Assembly: GCA_017430675.1 (NCBI GenBank)
Contig: JAFRMM010000032.1
Coordinates: 1 to 59,514 of the forward strand
Length of the DNA stretch: 59,514 bases
Direction: 5' to 3'
Origin: Prevotella sp.
GTDB lineage: Bacteria; Bacteroidota; Bacteroidia; Bacteroidales; Bacteroidaceae
A program made the translations under genes and the position numbers. Position 1 is the stretch's first letter, and every line of letters begins with the position of its first letter. The notes beneath the pieces are model-generated. The model saw nothing but the letters and a program-made list of their open reading frames with translations. It had not been told where the DNA came from and did no database searches. Below, in pieces: positions 44,765 through 52,800 of this stretch.

Positions 44765-44862
44765 CGACTTTCAAAATCTGCAATAATTGTTTCAAAATAT
44801 GCAGAACCTGAATGCATCGGGCATTCGGGGTTTGCTGTTTTGGGGATTTTGACTATCTTTGC
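44765..44862 (+). promoter_or_regulatory. Twin promoter A with 21-bp-spaced direct repeats
   Basis: 98 bp that align without gaps to 49683-49780 (about 78 of 98 identical). Contains TTTCAAAATCTGCA (44769) and TTTCAAAATATGCA (44790), 21 bp apart or two helical turns, then TTTG (44831-44834), 19-bp spacer and TATCTTTG (44854-44861). Looks like an activator-dependent promoter with a tandem operator. Confidence 0.8.
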
Positions 44863-44913
44863 AAAAAAACTATTTGCGTGCTGTTTGCACAATCATCTAA
44901 AACAATTTGGCTG

Positions 44914-45477
44914 ATGAAGACAAGATTCAAAGAAGGTGCGAAGGTTTTCGACATTGGCATCACCGCCGTGGCAGGCATGCTCTCGGTGGGCGTGATGCTC
45001 TATGGCGTGTATCATTTCGGACTGGCCGAGGCATGGCCCGAACTGGTGCTCAATCTGTTCTATATCGCCTGTCTGGTGATGATCTGGATGTACTTCTTCA
45101 ACTACCGCATCACCACCCACCAGTTCAACTACTGGTGCTCTGTGTGCGTGGGCATGACGGTGCTGCTGCGCGACATCCTCTTTGCGCCGCCCCTGGCCTA
45201 TTACGCCTTGCATCTGGTCTGCTTCACCCTGTCGGTACTGCTGCTCTGCACGCTGACCTACTTCTATGCGCGCAAGAACTGGCAGAGTTACACCAAGCGC
45301 AACCTGTGGCTCATCTGCGTCATCGACATACTCATTGCCGCGCTCTACAATTGGGACATCTACATGGAGCCCTTCAGCGAATATACCAACTATATGCTGA
45401 CGGAGATCTGGATCCGCCCCACCATCACCTACGGTATGGTTGCCTGCTTCGTGACGGAAGCGGCAGAGAAAGTGTAG
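44914..45477 (+). CDS. Unknown five-helix membrane protein
   Basis: 187 aa from ATG 44914; the longer frame runs back through the promoter. About five hydrophobic helices (ITAVAGMLSVGVMLYGVYHF; LVLNLFYIACLVMIWMYFF; AYYALHLVCFTLSVLLLCTL; LWLICVIDILIAALYNWDIY; IRPTITYGMVACFVTEAAE). No family recognised. Controlled by twin promoter A and probably co-transcribed with the lipoprotein gene 49 bp downstream. Its architecture, short loops and Trp/Tyr-rich helix ends recall the membrane part of the neighbouring AraC-type regulator, but no homology can be claimed by eye. Confidence 0.75.
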   Translation: MKTRFKEGAKVFDIGITAVAGMLSVGVMLYGVYHFGLAEAWPELVLNLFYIACLVMIWMYFFNYRITTHQFNYWCSVCVGMTVLLRDILFAPPLAYYALHLVCFTLSVLLLCTLTYFYARKNWQSYTKRNLWLICVIDILIAALYNWDIYMEPFSEYTNYMLTEIWIRPTITYGMVACFVTEAAEKV

Positions 45478-45526
45478 TCTTTACATAAAAAAACAATATA
45501 ATTATTAACTCAAACATTTTTTAATT

Positions 45527-47494
45527 ATGAGAAAGAAAATCTATCAACTTTTAATGTCAGCAATGATGATTTGCTGTACTACCGCCATGCTTACCGCATG
45601 TTCAGAACTAATTGATGCATTCCGTGACAATCCTGTAACACCGCAGCCTACACAGACTTCCGACCTGCTCAAGCAGGGCATCTGGACGGAGTATGACTCC
45701 GCTCTTGTTGTCTCAGGTAAGTCCACCGCAGATGAACTGGCCCTAATGCCCACCGTCGGCTTTATGATTGAGGGCGACAAGGGCTACTTCTTCACTTACA
45801 CGGCTGAGGACATCAGCGAGGCCGTGGAGGGAAAGATCTTCTACAATAAAGTCGCGAACGCAGGTACCATCACCTTCCCCGCCATCAAAGACAATCCGCT
45901 CTCTGGGCAGACGGTCAAATTCAGCATGACCACCGACGAGTCGATGCAGTTCGAGTTTACCTACGAAGGACAGACGACGACAGGCATCTGCGCATGGCTC
46001 TGCGAAAACCTGGACAACTGGAGCTCGGATATCACTGATGAAGACTGGCTGGCGCTGATGGATTACTATCAGCAGATATCTGCCGATGCAGGCCCCGACG
46101 CAACCATCGACTGGAGCAGTCCGGTAGAAGTAGAAGAGACAGACGATGAGGGTAATACAGTGAAAGTCGAAGTGAAAGATCTGGACAAGCCGCTGGTATG
46201 GAACGATGGGACAGCAGCTGCAAGAGCTCTGACCAGGGACGCCGAAATAAGCGACGTCATCGATATGGGCGACGGAATAATGGATCAGCTCTATGGAATG
46301 GATGAAAAGCTCGACAATATACAAGAAATGCTTGAGGAAATGGCGGGGATACTCGTACAGGTAGTGGAAAACCAGCAGAAGATGATGTACAAACTCGAAG
46401 AGATTGACCTACGCCTCAAAGCCATCGCCGAACAATTGAATCACCAAGAGATTGTAAGCATCTTCAACACCCGCAATACAACATACTATAATAGGTTGAA
46501 ACAGCAAAACAGTAAATATTTCGACGATGCCTACGCTCTCTATAAAAAGAACAATAAAGACCCCGAGTTAGGCGATTATGCCGAGGCATGGGTAGGCAAA
46601 GGCGAAGAATTTGCCAACCTGACTTGGGAATATCTGGAGTACCTCGCCACCGTGGAGCATACCAAATACGGCAAGGGCATGGCCGCCATTTACGACGGAA
46701 TGACTTACGACAAGTACCCCTGGGAGCACATGGGCACAGGCGACCGCCTGAACTACAGAGCCTACGATTTGTCAATGCTCAGCAAGTGCCTCTTCATGAT
46801 CACCCTCTACTCTGCCTATGGTAATCTGAATAAAATCCAGAAGAAAGGACTCTACAATGTCTATAAATCCCACAAGCCCGAACTCATGGCGTTCAGCAAG
46901 TTTACTGTCTCTAACCCCGATAAGTTCCGCGTCTGCCAGATTCCGGGTGCCCACTTCGTGATGCACAAGGAGCTACAGACGTATAACTACCAAGGGAAGA
47001 ATAATGAGTCTCCTCATCCAGCTATTTACGGTAAAGATGCTGTCTATATGCCCAGATGGCATGAGGCTGGTAGCATCAAGATAGAGAATCCCCAAGAACT
47101 GAAGTCGAAACTGATTCGCACTCAAGAGATGGCGGCCATCGTTAAATATTATAATCCAGGAGGACGTACAATGTCGTGGTATAAGATGCTGGTAGATGGC
47201 AATAACACTGGCGGTGCGGTCTGTGCCACGGAGCCCGTGAACAAAAAAGACGGCTATGGTGAGTGGCAAAGCTTATACTTAGTTTTGTATGACCCTACAA
47301 AACCTTCTGATAATGGAGTGATAGACGGTCGTGAAAAGAAAGGTTATACAGGTTCACTTCTTTTGAACTACGCAATGGAACGTACTGATTTTTATTTAAC
47401 TAATTTTACGTGGATGGGAAGTTTAGGAGATGACAAAAAGTGGAGTTTTTATAGATTTCAGTACTACATGGCGATTGTTGAGAAGCACTACTAA
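45527..47494 (+). CDS. Large lipoprotein with central coiled coil, unknown function
   Basis: 655 aa. Signal ends MLTACSELID (lipobox Cys25). Residues 40-220 are beta-rich and acidic. Residues about 240-310 form a long amphipathic coiled coil (MDQLYGMDEKLDNIQEMLEE, then MMYKLEEIDLRLKAIAEQL). The C-terminal 340 residues are mixed and aromatic-rich (EWQSLYLVLYDPTKPSDNG, WKSFY-like end). The central helix pair resembles that of pore-forming or cell-surface toxins only in general form; no family recognised. Codon and base use drift toward AT at the 3' end. It belongs to the twin-promoter A transcript and ends at a terminator. Confidence 0.75.
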   Translation: MRKKIYQLLMSAMMICCTTAMLTACSELIDAFRDNPVTPQPTQTSDLLKQGIWTEYDSALVVSGKSTADELALMPTVGFMIEGDKGYFFTYTAEDISEAVEGKIFYNKVANAGTITFPAIKDNPLSGQTVKFSMTTDESMQFEFTYEGQTTTGICAWLCENLDNWSSDITDEDWLALMDYYQQISADAGPDATIDWSSPVEVEETDDEGNTVKVEVKDLDKPLVWNDGTAAARALTRDAEISDVIDMGDGIMDQLYGMDEKLDNIQEMLEEMAGILVQVVENQQKMMYKLEEIDLRLKAIAEQLNHQEIVSIFNTRNTTYYNRLKQQNSKYFDDAYALYKKNNKDPELGDYAEAWVGKGEEFANLTWEYLEYLATVEHTKYGKGMAAIYDGMTYDKYPWEHMGTGDRLNYRAYDLSMLSKCLFMITLYSAYGNLNKIQKKGLYNVYKSHKPELMAFSKFTVSNPDKFRVCQIPGAHFVMHKELQTYNYQGKNNESPHPAIYGKDAVYMPRWHEAGSIKIENPQELKSKLIRTQEMAAIVKYYNPGGRTMSWYKMLVDGNNTGGAVCATEPVNKKDGYGEWQSLYLVLYDPTKPSDNGVIDGREKKGYTGSLLLNYAMERTDFYLTNFTWMGSLGDDKKWSFYRFQYYMAIVEKHY

Positions 47495-47527
47495 GTCGCA
47501 AAAACTATAATAGCATAAACACAAACC

Positions 47528-47551
47528 GAGGAGTTCCGCTTGGAACTCCTC
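47528..47551 (+). terminator. Intrinsic terminator after the lipoprotein gene
   Basis: 10-bp perfect stem GAGGAGTTCC/GGAACTCCTC with a GCTT loop, then ATTTAAAAT. Confidence 0.75.
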
Positions 47552-47562
47552 ATTTAAAATAA

Positions 47563-47649
47563 ACTGCCTCGAGCGACAATAACCTGTACGGCCAGCGCCT
47601 CAGCGCTCCGCAGAAGGGCATTAACATCATCAATGGTAAAAGGTTCTGA
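47563..47649 (+). pseudogene. Remnant of a C-terminal sorting tail
   Basis: The frame between stops at 47560 and 47647 reads, without a start, NNLYGQRLSAPQKGINIING-KRF. This matches the Prevotella-style C-terminal tail found intact in the BspA-like gene ([20 protein letters not shown]). The rest of the parent gene is absent, so it is a leftover of a deleted or recombined surface-protein gene. Confidence 0.65.
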
Positions 47650-47776
47650 TTAAGTAAGATACAAGGAAAGTCACGGGGACAGCACTCGGGTATGAGTGCC
47701 TGTCTATTTTTATGTCCCAAGTACACATGGGGTCAGGAACGTTGTAAACACGAAGGGGCAGGATATTTTGTGACTT

Positions 47777-47917
47777 CGCGCGCGTGGTAGTTGCTATATG
47801 TCAAAAACACCCCACACTTCCCACACTTCTTACACCTAACGCGAATCGGGCTGGGTGAGGGAAGTGCGGGAAGTATGGGATAAAAAGTGAGTAAGACAAC
47901 TACCGCGCCCCCGCGCG
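47777..47917. repeat. Nested imperfect palindrome (GGGAAGT type)
   Basis: GGTAGTTG (47786-47793) pairs with CAACTACC (47897-47904), with CG-rich flanks outside. Inside, iterated CCCACACTTC units near 47809-47828 pair with GGGAAGTGCGGGAAGTATGG near 47859-47878. About 140 bp, non-coding; same build as the 29991 and 30123 elements (CG core plus G-rich iterated arms). 47650-47776 shows nothing else. Confidence 0.75.
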
Positions 47918-47928
47918 TGTAAGAGAGA

Positions 47929-48024
47929 AGTGCCACTTTACGAAAATTTCTCGGCACTTTAGAAAAGTCCCAAGGCTTGGGACGACGCTAAAGTGGCACT
48001 TTAGCAGAAGTCCACAGCTTGGAC
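47929..48024. repeat. Cluster of hairpins upstream of the DUF4421 gene
   Basis: AGTGCCACTTTA (47929-47940) pairs perfectly with TAAAGTGGCACT (47989-48000). Inside is GTCCCAA-GGC-TTGGGAC (47967-47983). After it comes GTCCA-CAGCT-TGGAC (48010-48024). Confidence 0.7.
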
Positions 48025-48117
48025 CGATGGTAAAAGGCAGCGCAATGTGTATAGAATCTTTTGTGTAAAATTCGGCACTTTCCGTAGGAATCGTGCGAAA
48101 TTTGAGAAAAAAATCCG

Positions 48118-48125
48118 TATCTTTG
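48118..48125 (+). promoter_or_regulatory. -7 box for the DUF4421 gene
   Basis: TATCTTTG, then GCACGCG; 74 bp before ATG 48200. The -33 position is not clear. Confidence 0.6.
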
Positions 48126-48199
48126 CACGCGAAACCAAACCAACGGCGTTATGGGTACAATTGCACAACGTTCCTGACCCCGTGTGTTCTGCACCGAAT

Positions 48200-49360
48200 A
48201 TGAAAACGATGAAACTATTTGTTGATGCCGTTTTTCGGCGATACGTCATATTGGTACTATGCCTAAGTTCCTGCGGCCAGATGATGGCACAGGGAGGAGT
48301 GTTCTCTCTTGTCAAGAAGTTGGGAACCATGATTGACTCCATGTCAGTGAGGGGCGTTGACCGTCGCTATATAGATGCACCAGAGAAACCCTGGCAACTC
48401 ATCGTGAAAGGCAATGTGAGCCAGACCCTCTTGAGTATGAGGACTCAAGGGAATATGGCTGGTGAGGAGTATAGTGCCAACCCGCACCTTAAGACAACAC
48501 CTTCGCAGTATATCGGTCTGTGGGCAGGCTACAGGGGCTATGGTCTGGGCTATACGGTGAACATTGGTGGCGACAAGGGTAACTATCTTACCTTTGGTGC
48601 TACGGGAGGAGCCTTTGGCATCAACGTGCGCATCCACTCTTTCGAGAACAGCACGCCGGACTTCAATATGAACAGCGACCTGATTCCGGAAAAAGACAAG
48701 GACACCTGGGGAAAGGTAGAACTGATAGACCCCATCCGCGTGAGGACAGTTATTGCCGATGGATATTATCTGTTCAATGGCAAAAAGTTCTCCTATGCAG
48801 CAGCCTACGACCAGTCGGTTATTCAGATGCGGTCGGCAGGCTCGCTCATGGCAGGACTCATGTACAACTATACGCACATCGACTACTCCTCCGACCATAA
48901 TGGCGACCTGATTTACGTGATGGAAGGTCTGGGCAGGGTGAAACTGTGGCAAGGCAGTGCCGGCGTGGGCTATGCCTACAACTGGGTACCGATTCGAGGA
49001 CTGCTCGTCAACGTCATGGCCATGCCAATGCTGACCTTTGTCAACAAGCTCAAGGCATACGGCTATGCTACCAACATTGAGCAACTGATGGAAGATCCCA
49101 CATTCTGGGACCCTGATATCTCCAACGAGGAGTGGGACGACTGGTTCTATGGGAATCTGCATATCACTCACATGGGAGACATGACGTTCAATAGTGGTGT
49201 CAGTATAGGCTTCGACGGCCGTGTATCGCTGACCTACAACTTCGGACGTTGTTTTTTCAATGCCTACGGCCAGTTCAACAACATACGCTATCATCACAAC
49301 AACACCCATGGGTATCTGAACGACTGGTTTGTCAACACCTCTATCGGCATACGATTATAA
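48200..49360 (+). CDS. DUF4421 family outer-membrane-like protein
   Basis: 386 aa from ATG 48200; the frame extends upstream across the -7 box. Signal region ends LVLCLSSCGQMMAQ (possible lipobox LSSC). The mature part shows the DUF4421 pattern of repeated glycine/aromatic strands: YIGLWAGYRGYGLGYTVNIG, YYLFNGKKFSYAAAYDQS, SGVSIGFDGRVSLTYNFGRC, and ends FVNTSIGIRL, so a small outer-membrane barrel is likely. Function unknown. Lies between the lipoprotein transcript and the VgrG operon with its own promoter. Confidence 0.8.
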   Translation: MKTMKLFVDAVFRRYVILVLCLSSCGQMMAQGGVFSLVKKLGTMIDSMSVRGVDRRYIDAPEKPWQLIVKGNVSQTLLSMRTQGNMAGEEYSANPHLKTTPSQYIGLWAGYRGYGLGYTVNIGGDKGNYLTFGATGGAFGINVRIHSFENSTPDFNMNSDLIPEKDKDTWGKVELIDPIRVRTVIADGYYLFNGKKFSYAAAYDQSVIQMRSAGSLMAGLMYNYTHIDYSSDHNGDLIYVMEGLGRVKLWQGSAGVGYAYNWVPIRGLLVNVMAMPMLTFVNKLKAYGYATNIEQLMEDPTFWDPDISNEEWDDWFYGNLHITHMGDMTFNSGVSIGFDGRVSLTYNFGRCFFNAYGQFNNIRYHHNNTHGYLNDWFVNTSIGIRL

Positions 49361-49421
49361 ATTAGAGGGGGTGGAACCTTTGTGATACTTCAAAATGCAT
49401 CTATTTCGCTATGACACGATA

Positions 49422-49435
49422 AAACGATATCGTTT
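49422..49435. promoter_or_regulatory. 14-bp perfect palindrome AAACGATATCGTTT
   Basis: Perfect self-complementary 14-mer in the 450-bp gap before the VgrG gene. A dimeric regulator site is possible; no promoter box is aligned with it. Confidence 0.4.
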
Positions 49436-49484
49436 AGAGGATTAAGCGAGATTTTTTTGCATAACAGAGAAATCTTAAATCCTT

Positions 49485-49559
49485 ATGACTATGAACACAC
49501 TCAGATTGAAAATCATCAAAAGGCAGCAGAGGGTAAAATGCGATTTCATTCCTGTTTGA
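49485..49559 (+). CDS. Possible 24-residue basic peptide
   Basis: ATG 49485 to TGA 49557: begins MTMNTLRLKIIKRQQ and has seven Lys/Arg in 24 residues. No clear promoter or ribosome site; could be chance. Confidence 0.2.
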   Translation: MTMNTLRLKIIKRQQRVKCDFIPV

Positions 49560-49648
49560 CCCTGGTTGATAGGATCACGGGTAAAAGGTCTTTGATATTC
49601 TATTTATAGTATCACGAAGGTGTCCGGAGAATTTGTAAGAACTACATC

Positions 49649-49684
49649 CGAGCAGCCGACGGCCACACTGCCACTGGCTGCTCG
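49649..49684 (+). repeat. Hairpin abutting twin promoter B
   Basis: CGAGCAGCC (49649-49657) pairs with GGCTGCTCG (49676-49684). A weaker GGCCG/CGGCC hairpin (44746-44764) occupies the same place at twin promoter A. It may end upstream transcripts. Confidence 0.6.
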
Positions 49685-49780
49685 ACTTTCAAAATATGCA
49701 AAAGTTGTTTCAAAATATGCAAAATCTGACTGTGAGTGGCTTTCGGGTTTTGTCGTTTGGAGGTTTTTGCCTATCTTTGT
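49683..49780 (+). promoter_or_regulatory. Twin promoter B with 21-bp-spaced direct repeats
   Basis: Gap-free partner of 44765-44862. TTTCAAAATATGCA occurs at 49687 and 49708 (21 bp apart), both copies identical here. TTTG (49749-49752), 19-bp spacer, TATCTTTG (49772-49779), 31 bp before the VgrG ATG. Confidence 0.82.
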
Positions 49781-49810
49781 ACAATAGAAATATAACGTAA
49801 AACGACAACG

Positions 49811-52800
49811 ATGGATACAGAATCGACAAAGAATGCCCTGTTCGTCTATAGGCTGACCTTCGGCAATGTGATAGCCCAAAAAGACAATCAGCCGACATTG
49901 CTGCAATTGTACCAGGGAGTGCGCAAGGAATTCTCCGACGGTACCAACAACTATTACCTGCTGCTCCGTGGCATCAAGGTCAACCGTAAGATCTATCAGC
50001 CCACCGAGATCGAGGCTGAACTGGATATTATGCAGACCACCACGGGGTCGGGAGATAAGAAAGAGGGCACTGTTCCAAAGTTCGGCGATGTAAGAGGTTT
50101 ACTCCTGCAGAGGGAGGTGACGCTAGATATCATGGAGAGGGATAGTACCTCTCAGGCGCAGGTGTATAAGGAGCAATACAACATAGCCAGTAACTGCTAT
50201 GTATATGAGATGACGCCTATGCTGAAGAGCGACGGCGCCACCACCAAGATGTATGTGAAACTGAGCATCTTCAGTATGGATAAACTGATGACGCTCAACA
50301 AGTACAGCAAGGCATACGTGGCCCGCAAACTCGGCGCGGAGATCCTGCAGCCGGAGAGTCTGCAGTTCGGAACCATATCAGATGGTGTCCCCCTGATAGA
50401 GTCCGACATCGACAACCTGCGGCACCTGACCTACGCTGAGGGCAAGAAGCGGCTGGAGTTCATCCAGCCCTATCTGGTGCAGTATAACGAGTCGTTCTAT
50501 GATTTCCTGGTGCGCACCTCCAACCGCTGTGGCGAATTCCTCTATTTCGAGGACGGACGGCTGGTGCTTGGACTGCCTGACAGCGGCGAGCCTGTCACTG
50601 TCACTGGCTTTTACTCTGTGACAGTCCAGGAGACATCCTCCGACCCGCTGACAATCAGTGGCTATGCCCGCGACAGCGTGAAGGACGGTATAGGCGCAGT
50701 GCAGGGGAGTGATGACGCCAAGAAGGATTCCAAAAGTGGAACATATCCTATCCTGAACATTTCGGCTATAGCCAGAGAGGAGACCGGTTTCCCCAAGGAT
50801 GCCTTCCCCGCATATACTTCGAGCAATGCCGAACTGGCCCAAGACGACTACATCTTCCCGCTTTACAAGGGCATGTTCACCAATAGGAAGCGTGAACTGA
50901 ACTATGACGGCACTCCCGCCCAGACAGCCCTCGCCAGGTCCATGCAATTCAGCAAGACCCTGTTGGCTAATGAACTACCAGACGTAGCAGCCGGTGTCGC
51001 TGTCCCTTTTATAATAGAAGGTATAGTGGGCGAAGCCATTCCAACCGTGTTGGGTGATTTGAGGGTGAAGACATGGAACTCGGGTCAGGGCGCACGGTAT
51101 ATAGAAACCCTGAAAGAGAAGAGCGAACAATACAACGAGCAGAAAGCAGTGCAGTTCGGTACGCTGAATACTGAAGGGTGGACTACGCTGAACTACTATC
51201 AGGACATCTTTCTTCACGAAGAGGCACAGCAGCGGAAAATCATCTGCATCGATATGGGCACCTGTTTCATCCCTGTCAGGTTGGGTCAGAAGATCAGAGT
51301 CAACGGGCTTGACGACATCTATGTCATCATCCAGATACAGCAGAATTCGGAAGAGGCATGGATCCGTAACTACAACAGATACGGCATGGTGGCCGATGAC
51401 AAATTCACAGGCAAGCGCTCGTTGAAGATCTATGCCATCCCTGCTTACGGAGAGAAGAAAGACCAGTTCATTCCTCCTGTGCATCCCGTGCCCGTCATCC
51501 GCAAGGTAGGGCCTCAGACAGCCTTCGTGACCGACAATGAAGACCCGAAGTTCCAGGGACGTGTGCGCATTGCCTTCCCCTGGCAGTCGCTGGGAGGTAT
51601 GGAGAGAGAAGAACTGGAGAAGGTGAGCCAGAGTCTTAAACTCGTAGAAACCACCCAGGATGAACTTAAAGCCAAGAATAAGGATGCATTGTCGCAGGCG
51701 ACCAAGAACTCTGAATTTGCAGAGGAACTGAAGAAATATGTGAAATCTACGCAAGAAGAGCGCGAGCAACTGCTTCAGGCGAAGAAGGACAAACTTGCCG
51801 ACGTCGGTGAAGGCAAGGATGCCGAGCGGGAACAGATTGAGACTGAGATATCCGACATGGAGGCTGCAGCCGAAGAGCACGACCAGAAGGAAGGCGAGGA
51901 GGGCTATAAGGACCTGGAGAAGGATAACACCATCATCTGCAAGTATCATAAAGCCTATAAGGAAGCCAACAAAAGGTATCATGCCACAATGGCTGAACTA
52001 GAGCGTGTCGGCAAAGACAAGGAAAGGAAGGAAAAGAAGTGCCAGAAACTGGCAAAACATATCGAAGAAGACGTGAATGACATGGCCACGCCGTGGGTGC
52101 GCGTCGTCACGCCGATGGCCACGCCGGGCGGCGGCACGTTCTTCCGGCCCCGTATAGGCGACGAGGTGCTGGTGAACTTTGAGAACGGCAATGTGGAGCG
52201 TCCATACGTGATGGGCAGTGTGTTCTCCAAGAACAACCTCACCCCCGACGAGAAGATGTACCGCCAACGTGGCGTCGAGTTGCAAGGAAGAGATGTCTCC
52301 ATGGCAATGATGTCACCCAACGGCCATCATATCACCTTTACCGACCCCGACGGTGGCACCAACTTCCTGACGAATTTAGTCTCACCGGGATTGGGATTAT
52401 GGGGATCGATAGCGGGAGCGGCATTCAACAATCTCCTGCCTGGCGCCAAGGACCTGGCAGGTGGTATCCATATCGGTGACCGTTACGGGATATACGAGAT
52501 CGATATGAAGAGCCACAAGCGCGCCATCGAGATCAACTCGCCTTACGGCACGGTGTCAATCAATGCCTTCTCGGGCATCACCATCAATGCCCCCAACGGC
52601 GATGTGACTATCAGGGGTAAGAACATTACCCTGGAGGCTGGCAACAAGGTCAACATCCTTTCGGGGCTGAATATTAAGGATCCTGACCTCGGCGACCCAG
52701 AGGGCAAGGCTAACAGTGTAGGCAAAGCCTTTACTGACGTTTTCGCCGAGTACCTCCCAGCAGAAATCTTTAAGTATTTTTTCGTTTCTACTGTCGATCT

